From Kurthia zopfii (GTDB lineage: Bacteria; Bacillota; Bacilli; Bacillales_A; Planococcaceae), in NCBI RefSeq assembly GCF_003143955.1, contig NZ_QFVS01000013.1:1-62303 (forward strand): a stretch of DNA of 62,303 nt. The letters run 5' to 3'. Shown here in pieces: positions 36,771-45,984 of the stretch (positions are counted from its first letter, which is position 1; each line of letters starts with the position of its first letter). The translations under genes and the position numbers were made by a program. The notes beneath the pieces were generated by a model. The model made no database searches. It saw only the letters and a list, made by a program, of their open reading frames with translations, and was not told the DNA's origin.

Positions 36771-37997
36771 ATGACACAACTATTTGAAAAAGCAAAAAGA
36801 TTAGTGAGTGAGAGCATCGTCGCACCAAAGGGGTTTAGTGCGGCAGGGATTCATTGCGGTTTGAAACATAAGAAAAAGGATTTAGGTATCATCGTCAGCG
36901 AAGTGCCAGCAAGTGTCGCAGGTGTATTCACGACGAATGCTATTAAAGCAGCGCCACTAATTTTGACGAAGGAAACAGTGTACGCAAATGACAAAATGCA
37001 AGCGATCATTATTAACTCTGGCAATGCCAACGCTTGTACAGGTCAGCAAGGTTTAGAAGATGCCAAGAAAATGCAATTGCTAACAGCTCAAAAGCTTGAA
37101 ATTTCGCCAAATCTAGTCGGTGTATCCTCAACAGGTGTCATAGGTGAACAGTTACAGATGGATCAAGTAGAAGCGGGAATTGCGAAAATTGAAGCAGGCA
37201 ATAAATTAGAAAATGCGATTGATTTTGCACAAGCGATTTTAACGACGGATACAGTAATGAAAAATACAGCGTACAGTTTAGAAATCGATGGCAAGGAAGT
37301 CATTATTGCCGGCGTTGCAAAAGGTTCAGGGATGATCGAGCCGAATATGGCGACAATGCTAAGTTTTATTACGACAGATGCCCATATCGAACAAAAAGAA
37401 TTGCAAGCTTTATTAAAATCGACGACAGATGTGACTTTCAACGCCATTACGGTCGACGGTGACACTTCTACGAATGATACGGTTCTCGTACTTGCGAATG
37501 GATTAGCCCAAAATGATGTCTTAACGCCGACTCACCCAGATTGGCAGCAATTTGCTGAAGTGTTTGCGCAAGTCGCACAGGATTTAGCGAAAATGATTGC
37601 GAAAGATGGCGAAGGAGCGACGAAACTAATTGAAGTAACAGTGGACGGCGGTTTGACGGATGAAGAAGCACGTAAAATCGCAAAAACAGTTGTCGGCTCA
37701 CCACTTGTGAAAACGGCTGTATTCGGTTGCGATGCCAACTGGGGCAGAGTCATCTGTGCAATCGGATATAGTGGATGCACGATTGATCCAACGAATATTC
37801 TCATTAAAATTGGCGATATTACAGTTGTCGAAAAAGGGGAACCGATTCCATTTTCAGAAGAAGCACTTACGGAATATTTGAAAAATCATGAAGTGAAAAT
37901 ATACGCTGATCTGCATCAAGGAACTGGTTCAGGTCAAGCATGGGGATGTGACTTAACGTATGACTATGTCCAAATCAACGCAACCTACCGCTCATAA
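36771..37997 (+). CDS. argJ: Bifunctional glutamate N-acetyltransferase/ornithine acetyltransferase
   Basis: 408 residues. Transfers acetyl from N-acetylornithine to glutamate, recycling the acetyl group. The self-cleavage site is visible as TVDGDTSTNDT (the Thr after the Ala/Asp-Gly region becomes the nucleophile); GVSSTGVIGEQL and NANACTGQQG are family signatures. Start placed at ATG 36771, eight bases from GGGGAG; ATG 36765 is only two away. Its 3' end overlaps argB by 38 bp, so the genes are translationally linked. Confidence 0.94.
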   Translation: MTQLFEKAKRLVSESIVAPKGFSAAGIHCGLKHKKKDLGIIVSEVPASVAGVFTTNAIKAAPLILTKETVYANDKMQAIIINSGNANACTGQQGLEDAKKMQLLTAQKLEISPNLVGVSSTGVIGEQLQMDQVEAGIAKIEAGNKLENAIDFAQAILTTDTVMKNTAYSLEIDGKEVIIAGVAKGSGMIEPNMATMLSFITTDAHIEQKELQALLKSTTDVTFNAITVDGDTSTNDTVLVLANGLAQNDVLTPTHPDWQQFAEVFAQVAQDLAKMIAKDGEGATKLIEVTVDGGLTDEEARKIAKTVVGSPLVKTAVFGCDANWGRVICAIGYSGCTIDPTNILIKIGDITVVEKGEPIPFSEEALTEYLKNHEVKIYADLHQGTGSGQAWGCDLTYDYVQINATYRS

Positions 37998-38739
37998 AAA
38001 ATCCATTGTCATCAAATTAGGTGGCAGTATGATCAATAATTTGTCCGAGGTGTTTTTTCGGCAACTTGAAAAAATGCAGCAGCAAAGCCACATCGTCATC
38101 GTTCATGGCGGTGGGCCAGCAATTAATGAAGCATTAGCGAATAGTGGTCAAACTTTTGAAAAAATCAATGGCATCCGTGTCACGCCTGAACAATCGATTG
38201 ATTTGATTGCATCGACTTTAATTGGCCAAGTGAATCCATATTTAGTAGGAGAATTTCAAAGTTTTGGCATACAAGCAATTGGTTTAAATGGGGCAGATGG
38301 GCATTTGCTGAAAAGTGATTATTTAGATCAAGCGCAATATGGTTTTGTTGGTAAAGTAACGCAGGTGAATACTGCTATGTTGCATGATTTATGTGAAGTT
38401 AAGTTACTACCTGTAGTAGCGTGTACCGGCATGACAGACGACAACCAACTACTCAATATAAACGGTGATGATGTCGCAGCGGTCATTGCGAAAGAACTGC
38501 ATGCGGATGAATTACTTTTCGTCACGGATATTGAAGGAATTCAAATTCAACATGAAAAGATTACGGAAACAGATCAAGGTGAAATCGAATATTGGATTGA
38601 ACAAGGTTATATTTACGGCGGGATGATTCCGAAAGTGACAGCAGCTACTAACTGCGTGAAGCTGGGTATTCCAATCGTGAGAATAGTCGGAAGCAGTTTG
38701 ACGGGAACGACAATTGTGAGAGAGAAGGTTTCGATATGA
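37960..38739 (+). CDS. argB: Acetylglutamate kinase
   Basis: 259 residues; phosphorylates N-acetylglutamate with ATP. The kinase carries VIKLGGSMI, VHGGGPAINEAL, NGADG and NGDDVAAVIAKELHADELLFVTDIEG. Length is at the lower end for ArgB, without the N-terminal extension of arginine-sensitive types. It starts inside the 3' end of argJ; ATG 37960 or 37966 are both possible. Stop overlaps the start of argD in an ATGA. Confidence 0.93.
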   Translation: MTMSKSTQPTAHKKSIVIKLGGSMINNLSEVFFRQLEKMQQQSHIVIVHGGGPAINEALANSGQTFEKINGIRVTPEQSIDLIASTLIGQVNPYLVGEFQSFGIQAIGLNGADGHLLKSDYLDQAQYGFVGKVTQVNTAMLHDLCEVKLLPVVACTGMTDDNQLLNINGDDVAAVIAKELHADELLFVTDIEGIQIQHEKITETDQGEIEYWIEQGYIYGGMIPKVTAATNCVKLGIPIVRIVGSSLTGTTIVREKVSI

Positions 38740-39860
38740 GTGCATTATTCCAAAACTACGGTAGAAGACCCGTCCATTTTGTCAAAGGGAGCGGTTCCTA
38801 TGTATGGGATGACCGAGGAGATCGGTTTTTAGATTTCACAAGTGGAATTGCCGTTTTGGCACTTGGTCACTGTCACCCAAAACTTGTCCAGACCATCCAA
38901 GCGCAAAGTGAAAAACTTTGGCATACATCCAATTTATTTACGAGTACGGAGCAGGAACAATTAGCTGCCGATTTAGTGGAAGAAACGCATTTGAGTCATG
39001 CATTTTTCTGTAATTCAGGTACGGAAGCGAATGAAGCAGCGATCAAACTTGCGCGTAAATATACGAAAAAACATAAGATGATTACATTTAATAATTCATT
39101 TCATGGGCGAACTTTCGGCGCGATGAGTGCGACGGGGCAAGAGAAAGTACATAGCGATTTCGGACCAATCGTAGATACATTTGAATACTTGCCATTTAAC
39201 GAACCCCAAATTTTACAACATGCAATCGACGATGAAACGGGCGCAATTATGCTTGAAATGATTCAAGGTGAAGGCGGAGTTAACGCGATTACGGACGAAT
39301 TTGCTGAAATGATTCAGTCAATCTGTGATGAAAAAGGGATACTGCTCATCATTGACGAAGTGCAAACAGGGATTGCTCGCACTGGCACGAAATACGCTTT
39401 TGAACAGACCGTACTAAAACCGCATATTGTTACTTTGGCAAAAGGTCTTGGTGGCGGATTTCCGATTGGCGCGATGCTTGGAACTGCCGAGTTATTTGAA
39501 GCGTTTGGGCCAGGGACTCATGGTTCGACATTTGGCGGTAATCCATTAGCAGTCGCGGTTGCCCAGACGGTCATCGATCTCACTTTTAATGAAGCATTTT
39601 TAAAAAATGTGAATGAAAAATCCGCCTATTTCCAAAAACAATTGGCACTTCATTTGCTGAAAAGTGACGTAAAAGGTTGGGGATTGCTACTCGGAATTTC
39701 AGTTGATCAGCCACTTGCGCAAGTTGTAGATGCATGTGAAAAGCAAGGGTTGCTCGTAGTTGGCGCAGGGGAAACGACACTTCGCTTACTACCACCTTTG
39801 AATGTAACTAATGCAGAAATCGATGAAGCGGTAACTATTTTAGCAAAAGTATTGAACTAG
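38736..39860 (+). CDS. argD: Acetylornithine aminotransferase
   Basis: 374 residues, PLP-dependent class III aminotransferase that makes N-acetylornithine. Motifs: SGIAVLALGHCHP, NSGTEANEAAIKLARKY, FHGRTFGAMSATGQ, IIDEVQTGIARTG and the PLP lysine in TLAKGLGGGFPIGA. Coupled to argB by a four-base overlap. Last gene of the operon; a hairpin at 39974 with seven Ts may terminate it about 115 bp on. Confidence 0.94.
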   Translation: MSALFQNYGRRPVHFVKGSGSYVWDDRGDRFLDFTSGIAVLALGHCHPKLVQTIQAQSEKLWHTSNLFTSTEQEQLAADLVEETHLSHAFFCNSGTEANEAAIKLARKYTKKHKMITFNNSFHGRTFGAMSATGQEKVHSDFGPIVDTFEYLPFNEPQILQHAIDDETGAIMLEMIQGEGGVNAITDEFAEMIQSICDEKGILLIIDEVQTGIARTGTKYAFEQTVLKPHIVTLAKGLGGGFPIGAMLGTAELFEAFGPGTHGSTFGGNPLAVAVAQTVIDLTFNEAFLKNVNEKSAYFQKQLALHLLKSDVKGWGLLLGISVDQPLAQVVDACEKQGLLVVGAGETTLRLLPPLNVTNAEIDEAVTILAKVLN

Positions 39861-39973
39861 TTTTGTGAATTAATGTGTTCAGCGAATCACCATTCACAAA
39901 ACATACCTCTTAAATAACAAAGTGTTTTGTAAGTGAGGCGGAACAGGGACCAAATCACTTAGGAAACACACGG

Positions 39974-40003
39974 AAAAACCTCATTGTGATGAGGTTTTTT
40001 TGT
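39974..40003 (+). terminator. Terminator after the arg operon
   Basis: Stem aaaacctcat / atgaggtttt with loop tgtg, then a T run. Confidence 0.85.
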
Positions 40004-40101
40004 TTACATTTTTTTCATTCGGAAAAATCATGTATAATGGGAACAAAATGGGGAAATCGTCGTTCATACGATACATAGATAATTTTTTTAGGAGGAATTC
40101 C

Positions 40102-40545
40102 ATGAATCAAATCAAATTGCGCGAAGGTGTCATCAATCAAATCGCCGTAGCGAAAGACTATATATTACTTCAAACAACTGCTTGCATCTATCACCTGCCA
40201 CTTACAACAGAAATTTTGCATAGTTCGACAGGCAAGTCGATGCAAGTGAGTAATTTGAAAAAGGGCTATTATTTCCACGAATATTCATACAATGGACAGC
40301 ATTTACTCGCAGTAAACGAAAAAGATTCATTCTATGGCGTTTTTCACGGGGAGTATCACGAGAAAAATCATTTAATCGATGATCAACTCATGATGAATAT
40401 ACACCCGAAAACGAAAAAATATGGTTCTTCTTTAGTAGACGGCGCGCAAGTTATTGCGTTTTGTCAATTGATGACCCGAAGTATTCCCCCTCAATCCACA
40501 CCTGAAGCATTATTTATTTTTAAGAAACGAGGAAAGTCTAATTGA
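40102..40545 (+). CDS. Hypothetical protein, 147 residues
   Basis: A soluble, beta-rich protein (MNQIKLREGVINQIAVAKDYILL...) with no domain I recognise. ATG 40102 follows AGGAGGAA; an earlier in-frame start at 40000 lacks one. The stop overlaps the TTG of the next gene, so the two form an operon. Pro-rich spot RSIPPQSTPEA lies near the C-terminus. Confidence 0.7.
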   Translation: MNQIKLREGVINQIAVAKDYILLQTTACIYHLPLTTEILHSSTGKSMQVSNLKKGYYFHEYSYNGQHLLAVNEKDSFYGVFHGEYHEKNHLIDDQLMMNIHPKTKKYGSSLVDGAQVIAFCQLMTRSIPPQSTPEALFIFKKRGKSN

Positions 40546-40859
40546 ATGAAACTATTTTTCAATTAAGTATTGTTTACGTACTCGTTGTCGGCATTATTTT
40601 TATGTTTGATGGGGCATTACGCAATAAAATTGTCATTCGCATTATTAAAACGGTCTTCATCGTCATGATTGTACTGACGGTCGTCGCACTGTTTTTAAAT
40701 CCAGAACATAGTTTTCTCGTATTCCTACGAACAGTCCTAATGCTATGTCTAGCGCTATTCCTTCTTAAATACGATGAAGGAATGACGAGTACGAAGCAGC
40801 TAGTCATTTGGGGTGTCACATGGTTTTTAATCGCGAATATCGCATTTTTCGTCATTTAA
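40542..40859 (+). CDS. Hypothetical membrane protein, 105 residues
   Basis: About four membrane helices (FQLSIVYVLVVGIIFMF, TVFIVMIVLTVVALFL, VFLRTVLMLCLALFLL, LVIWGVTWFLIANIAFFV). It begins with TTG at 40542, eight bases after GAGGAAAG and overlapping the TGA of the preceding gene by three bases. No family recognised; likely partner of the preceding soluble protein. Confidence 0.7.
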   Translation: MNETIFQLSIVYVLVVGIIFMFDGALRNKIVIRIIKTVFIVMIVLTVVALFLNPEHSFLVFLRTVLMLCLALFLLKYDEGMTSTKQLVIWGVTWFLIANIAFFVI

Positions 40860-40863
40860 GTAT

Positions 40864-40892
40864 TTGACATTCGACATCAAATTGTATATGTT
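40864..40892 (+). promoter_or_regulatory. Promoter of the ABC-F gene
   Basis: TTGACA (40864-40869), 17-bp spacer and TATGTT. It would start a leader of about 260 nt before the ABC-F coding start. Confidence 0.55.
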
Positions 40893-40929
40893 TATGTTAA
40901 TTAATCGAACGGAAGGGTGACCCAATTAC

Positions 40930-40941
40930 ATGATTTACTAA
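40930..40941 (+). CDS. Candidate three-codon leader ORF (Met-Ile-Tyr) in the ABC-F attenuator
   Basis: ATGATTTACTAA lies ten bases after GGAAGGGTG, a strong ribosome site with nothing else to serve. Very short upstream ORFs control several antibiotic-responsive ABC-F and erm genes, where a stalled ribosome favours an antiterminator fold. The assignment rests on context. Confidence 0.45.
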   Translation: MIY

Positions 40942-40960
40942 TCCTATTTTTGCAAGCAAC

Positions 40961-41131
40961 TAATTGAAGTTTTTAGCCACAATACGATCTTTTTTTGTGA
41001 TGCCTTCAATTAGAAAATGCTTCAGAGTAGGATGTTGATTGTGTAGTTGTGGGCAATTGGGAGGTTTCTCTCTCTTTTCGCGTACACCTCTATTCAAACC
41101 CCTATTCTGATGGCAGAATGGGGGCTTTTTT
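40961..41131 (+). promoter_or_regulatory. Attenuator leader of the Vga-like ABC-F gene
   Basis: A terminator, CCCCTATTCTG (41099-41109) pairing with CAGAATGGGG (41114-41123) across an ATGG loop and followed by six Ts, lies 30 bp before the gene. An upstream CAGAGTAGG (41023-41031) can pair with CCTATTCTG of the terminator's left arm and thus act as antiterminator. A further perfect hairpin ctaattgaag / cttcaattag spans 40961-41013. This is transcription attenuation; the signal is probably a ribosome-targeting drug. Confidence 0.65.
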
Positions 41132-41160
41132 GTTCCCGAAAACTAAGGGAGATGAGTGTA

Positions 41161-42722
41161 TGAGGATACTATTAGAAGCATCAAATATAAAACAATTTGC
41201 AAAAGAGCGCGAATTATTGAATATAGAACAATTGCATATTTACAAAAATGAGAAGATTGGATTAGTTGGTGAAAATGGAAGTGGCAAGTCGACATTATTG
41301 AATATTTTAAGTAAAAATAATGTACCAGAAGAAGGATTGGTGACCCATTTTACGAATTGCCAACTCATTCCGCAACTGAAAAAGGCGATTGGCCATAAAA
41401 GCGGTGGCGAAGTAACGCAAATCTATATCCAACAAGTGTTGAAAGACAATCCAGAACTGCTATTAGCGGATGAACCGACGACGAACTTGGATCAGCAACA
41501 TATTGAATTGCTTGAAAATGATATGAAAAATTGGCAAGGAGCATTCATCGTCGTATCGCATGACCGTGCGTTTTTAGATGCGGTTTGTACGACAATTTGG
41601 GAGCTGAAAGCCGGTGGAATTTCCGTTTATAAGGGAAATTACAGTCAATATGCGGAAGCAAAAAAACTGGAGAAACACCAAGAAGAAGCGGCATATGAGC
41701 AATATATTTCAGAGAAAAAACAATTGGAAAAAGCAATGAAAACGAAAGAAGAACGTGCCGAGCGTGCGGCGAAAACACCGAAAAACCGTACGTCTTCTGA
41801 AGCGAGAGCAAGTGCATCAGCCCCATACTACGCAAATAAGCAAAAGAAGTTGAGAAAGACTGCGAAAGCATTAGAAAGTCGTATGAACCGTTTAGAAGTT
41901 GTAGAGAAATCGCGCGAATTAGCGCCCATTAAAATGTCTTTAGTGAATGCAGAACAAATAAAAAACCGTGTCATTTTACGAATTGAGAAGTTAAAGGGTA
42001 ACGTAAAATCGAGAGCTTTATGGAATGAGGCAACATTACAAGTAAATGCAGGAGAAAAAGTAGCGATTATTGGCGAAAACGGTGTTGGAAAGACGACATT
42101 TTTGAAGAAACTCATGAATAATGAAGCAGGTGTAACGTTCACGCCCGCAGCAAAAATCGGTTATTTCAGCCAAAATCTAGATATCCTTGATATAGAGAAA
42201 ACAATTCTTGAAAACGTTCAACTTACCTCATCACAAGATGAAACGATGATCCGTACGGTGCTTGCGCGTATGCATTTCACGAAAGAGGATGTCCATAAGG
42301 AAGTAAAAGTATTGAGCGGTGGGGAGCGTGTCAAAGTAGCGTTGAGTAAGCTTTTCCTATCGGATGTCAATACGCTCATTTTAGACGAACCTACGAATTA
42401 CTTGGATATTGAAGCGATGGAAGCATTTGAATCCTTATTAGTAAATTATGAAGGTACAATCCTATTCGTTTCGCATGATCGCCGGTTTGTTGAAAATGTC
42501 GCAACACAAATCATGTCCATAAAAAATCAGCAACTCGCATTATTCAAAGGGAATTATGAACAATTTTCAGCTGAAAAAGTGGCAAAACCAAAAGGTAGCG
42601 AGCAAGAGAAGATGATTATTGAATTAAAAATAACGGAAGTATTAAGTAAATTAAGTATTGAGCCGACTGAAGCATTAGAAAAAGAATTTCAAGAGCTTCT
42701 AATTACTAAAAGAAATCTGTAG
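41161..42722 (+). CDS. Vga/Lsa-like ABC-F ribosomal protection protein
   Basis: 520 residues with two ABC cassettes and no membrane helices. Cassette 1: GENGSGKST, signature KSGGEVTQIYI and LLADEPTTNLDQ; cassette 2: GENGVGKTT, LSGGERVKVAL and LILDEPTNYLD. The unusual KSGGEVTQ signature and DEPTTNLD are typical of Vga-type proteins, which release lincosamides, streptogramin A and pleuromutilins from the ribosome. The inter-cassette linker is charged and coiled (about 185-290). Start ATG 41161 follows AGGGAGAT; an earlier in-frame region is the attenuator. Resistance is inferred, not shown. Confidence 0.88.
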
Positions 42723-42756
42723 TCATCGAGTATAATAGAGGAAAAGGGGTGATTGT

Positions 42757-43110
42757 ATGGAAAAAGAAGTTTTAGAAGGTTTTTGTAAATCATTAAAAGG
42801 CGTGACGACCGATTTCCAACAAGAGTGGGGAGCGCAGCGATACCATATTGGCGGGAAGATGTTTGCGATGTTCGGAACGGATGCAAAAGGTGTACCAATT
42901 TTCACACTCAAATGCGATCCTGCCAAGGCGGAGGAATTGAGAGAGCAGTATGAGGAAATTGTGCCTGGTTATTATATGAATAAAACACATTGGATTTCGA
43001 TTTATTATTCAATTGATGAATCAAATGAATTTGCGGAAAATTTATTGGCACAAGCACGTCAGCTCGTATTTAATAAACTCACAAAAAAAGTACAAAAAGA
43101 GATTGGTTAA
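42757..43110 (+). CDS. MmcQ/YjbR family protein
   Basis: 117 residues of the YjbR double-wing-like fold: RYHIGGKMFAMFG, PIFTLKCDPAKAEELREQY, PGYYMNKTHWISIYY. Family proteins are thought to bind DNA, with no defined role. ATG follows AGGGGTGA, 34 bases after the ABC-F stop, so it may be the second gene of that transcript. Terminator at 43119. Confidence 0.88.
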   Translation: MEKEVLEGFCKSLKGVTTDFQQEWGAQRYHIGGKMFAMFGTDAKGVPIFTLKCDPAKAEELREQYEEIVPGYYMNKTHWISIYYSIDESNEFAENLLAQARQLVFNKLTKKVQKEIG

Positions 43111-43118
43111 TTATGGCA

Positions 43119-43152
43119 AATGAGTGTCAGTTTTATTACTGGCACTTTTTTA
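43119..43152 (+). terminator. Terminator after the MmcQ/YjbR gene
   Basis: Stem gagtgtcag / ctggcactt with loop ttttatta and six Ts. Confidence 0.75.
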
Positions 43153-43216
43153 GAATATTAATTTCTTTCTAAAACCGAAATATTAAGCGATAATTATTTT
43201 GAAAGGTGGGAGATTA

Positions 43217-45562
43217 ATGGTAGGGAAAAAAACTGTACATATTTCATTTTCTAAAGAATTTGAAAAAACGTTAAAATCAGTATTTGGGGCAGGTATTGAC
43301 GTCATTAGTATTCATGATAATTTAGCATATGGGCCATTGGATCAAATCGACACAATTAGTGGCATTAAAAAAAGAACTAAGTGGCTTCAAAATTATTCGA
43401 ATCATTTTAATAAAGTAAAATTAGAAGGCTATAAGGAATTACGAATAATTGCAGAAGAGAATGTACGATTTTTACTTTGGATGACGCCTTCGATCAAAGA
43501 TCAGATTGCGCTACGCTTTCTAAATGATTACATGCAAAAAGTGGAGAAAACTTTAGAGTTTGTCTATATCGATCAAATAAAAGAAGATGAGAATCGAATG
43601 CTCTATTTTGATGATTTAAAAGATGTTCCTACAAAGTATATTGAACACTTTTATAAGAATAGTAGCTACTCAATCAAAGATGATTGTAGTTTATCATTAA
43701 GAAGCGAATGGAATAACCTGCTAGAAAGCGGAGATTATTTACGTTATTCTGAAAATAATCTTATTAAAACGACGAGTTTGCAAGAAGTGGAAAATGAGAT
43801 TTTAATGGCAGGGGAAATTCTTGGATTTCATGAAAAAGTCATTTTAAAAGATGAGTTGATCGCTCATGTATTATATAAATCTAAAATATCGATGGATTCA
43901 AACTTCATATTGGCGACAATTCAAAAATTATTTGAAGAACAACTATTAATTACTACTAAAACAGCTAATTTGAAACACTTGAAATACAATGAGGAAAATA
44001 AAAAACTATGGTATAACGGAATCATTCATACAATGGAAGATGAAGAAACTACTGTAGAAGCGGTACTTACCTCAAAAGGTTCAATTATTCAATCGGGTAC
44101 ATATAAGGAATTATTTAGAAGCGCGGACATCAAAATCGACCTTCAAGGAAAAGTCGTCTACCCGGGATTCGTGGATAGTCATCTTCATATGATTGGTGTT
44201 GGTCAACAATTAATTCGCGTAGATTTATCAAATATTATTTCAATTGAGCAGCTCATTGAAAAAATGAAGGAAGCGAGTGAAAATTGTCGTGAATCCGCTT
44301 GGTTAATTGGAGATGGGTTAGATGAAAATAATTTTAAACAACCGATTCTTCCAACAAAGTGGGATTTAGATGAAATACGACAAAAGCCTGTCATTATTAG
44401 TCGCGTTTGTCGCCATATTTATATGGGCAATAGTGCCGCCTTAGAAGCAGCCGATTTAGTAAGTTATGCAGATCATGCAAAAGGGCGAGTTGGCAGAAAT
44501 GCTGCAGGTGAATTGAACGGTATCGTTTATGAAGCGGCAGCAGAACAATTGCGCAATGCTTCAATCGCAACTGGAGAAAATCACTTGAAAGAATTGCAAA
44601 ATGCATTGAATTTGTCGATTGACGAGCTTCAATCAAAAGGATTAACTGGTGGCCATACAGAAGATATGAATTATTATGGCCCTTATCAAGATACGTATGC
44701 AGTGTATAAAAAAGTGACATCAGAGCGACAAGATTTCAAATGTAATTTACTCATTCATCATGAAGTTTTTGAAGCAATGATGTCGGAGAAATTCACTTTT
44801 GACGAACAGTTTATGGAATTAGGTGCGATGAAGATTTTTGCGGATGGCTCACTTGGTGGGGAAACGGCGGCGTTGCAGGAGAATTATACATCTAAACCGG
44901 GGTGGAAAGGGATGTTAATCCACTCGGATGAGCAGATGCGCCAACTATTTGAATTGGCAAACGCATACAATCGACCAGTGGCAATCCATACGATTGGCGA
45001 TGCAGCATTGGAGCAGATTATTTCATTATTAGAGAAATTCGATTTTGAACAACCTCTCCCTCACCGCATCATACATGCATCAATCGTAAATGAAGAGTTA
45101 ATCGAACGCATGAAGAAATTGCCGATTGCTGTCGATATTCAACCAACCTTTATTACTTCTGATGGGCCTTGGATTGAGCAAAAAATTGGTGCGGATCGCG
45201 CAAATTATGCTTATGCAATCAAATCGCTTATGCAAGCAGGCATTACTTGTGCAGGTGGAAGTGATGGCCCTGTCGAAAGCGTGGATCCACTAGAAGGAAT
45301 TTATGCGGCGACGAATCGTCTGGTAAATGAACGTGAATTTGTTGTAGCGGAGCAAGTGTCAACTTATGAAGCGGTCAAAATGTATACAACTGAAGCAGCT
45401 AAAATTATTGGCCATGAAAGTACGAGAGGTATGGTCAAAGTAGGGTACGATGCAGATTTCACAATATTTGATCGAGATTTAAGTAGTGGTGATGTACGCG
45501 ATGCAATTGTCGAAATGACGGTTGTAAATGGCAAAGTAGTTTATAAAAAGGATCTCATGTAA
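43217..45562 (+). CDS. Fusion of a DUF1835-like domain and a YtcJ-like amidohydrolase
   Basis: 781 residues. Residues about 1-255 resemble the DUF1835/DUF3658 pair (VHISFSKEFEKTLKSVFG, YGPLDQ, LRSEWNNLLESGDYLRY). At about 260 a complete amidohydrolase family 3 begins: KKLWYNGIIHTMEDE, GFVDSHLHMIGVG (HxH metal site), MKIFADGSLGGETAAL (carboxylated lysine region), HTIGDAAL, IIHASI and CAGGSDGPVES. YtcJ-like enzymes hydrolyse N-acyl or imine bonds in unknown metabolites. The join AATGAGGAAAATAAAAAAC looks like an old ribosome site, suggesting a once-separate gene. ATG 43217 follows AGGTGGGAG. Confidence 0.82.
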   Translation: MVGKKTVHISFSKEFEKTLKSVFGAGIDVISIHDNLAYGPLDQIDTISGIKKRTKWLQNYSNHFNKVKLEGYKELRIIAEENVRFLLWMTPSIKDQIALRFLNDYMQKVEKTLEFVYIDQIKEDENRMLYFDDLKDVPTKYIEHFYKNSSYSIKDDCSLSLRSEWNNLLESGDYLRYSENNLIKTTSLQEVENEILMAGEILGFHEKVILKDELIAHVLYKSKISMDSNFILATIQKLFEEQLLITTKTANLKHLKYNEENKKLWYNGIIHTMEDEETTVEAVLTSKGSIIQSGTYKELFRSADIKIDLQGKVVYPGFVDSHLHMIGVGQQLIRVDLSNIISIEQLIEKMKEASENCRESAWLIGDGLDENNFKQPILPTKWDLDEIRQKPVIISRVCRHIYMGNSAALEAADLVSYADHAKGRVGRNAAGELNGIVYEAAAEQLRNASIATGENHLKELQNALNLSIDELQSKGLTGGHTEDMNYYGPYQDTYAVYKKVTSERQDFKCNLLIHHEVFEAMMSEKFTFDEQFMELGAMKIFADGSLGGETAALQENYTSKPGWKGMLIHSDEQMRQLFELANAYNRPVAIHTIGDAALEQIISLLEKFDFEQPLPHRIIHASIVNEELIERMKKLPIAVDIQPTFITSDGPWIEQKIGADRANYAYAIKSLMQAGITCAGGSDGPVESVDPLEGIYAATNRLVNEREFVVAEQVSTYEAVKMYTTEAAKIIGHESTRGMVKVGYDADFTIFDRDLSSGDVRDAIVEMTVVNGKVVYKKDLM

Positions 45563-45565
45563 ACA

Positions 45566-45922
45566 GTGATTCACATATTATGGCTCACATTGCTCATCTT
45601 ACACTGCATATTGATTATTACTTCCTTGTTAATTATGGCGAAAATTGTCCCGAACTACCTCACTCATTTCGTCGTGAAAAGCTTGCTCATTCTTAATTAT
45701 TGCTTTAGCATTGTCGTAGTTTTGGGACGAGAATTTAATGATACATTGTTTACATTTAATCAACTTGTTACGTCATTTTTAATTATTACGATTTTCTATG
45801 TAACGCGGAAAGAACAGGGATTTGTGAAAAATGTGAAATTACACATTATTGGCAGTTCCATTGTTTATGTGATTTCGGTCATTCTCGTAATCGTGAACTT
45901 TTTCTTAACCGTTCAAAAATAA
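45566..45922 (+). CDS. Hypothetical membrane protein, 118 residues
   Basis: Four predicted membrane helices (ILWLTLLILHCILIITSLLIM, VVKSLLILNYCFSIVVVLG, FNQLVTSFLIITIFYV, LHIIGSSIVYVISVILVIVNFFL). GTG start four bases after the amidohydrolase stop; AAAAGG lies about 13 bases upstream, so translation is probably coupled. Not recognised. Confidence 0.65.
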   Translation: MIHILWLTLLILHCILIITSLLIMAKIVPNYLTHFVVKSLLILNYCFSIVVVLGREFNDTLFTFNQLVTSFLIITIFYVTRKEQGFVKNVKLHIIGSSIVYVISVILVIVNFFLTVQK

Positions 45923-45979
45923 AAGAATCCATGTCGAAGTTATTGGTAATACACCAAGCTTCTTCATGGATTCTTTTTT
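45921..45979. terminator. Bidirectional terminator
   Basis: Stem aaaagaatccatg / catggattctttt between convergent genes, with T runs for both strands. Confidence 0.8.
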
Positions 45980-45984
45980 AAATC

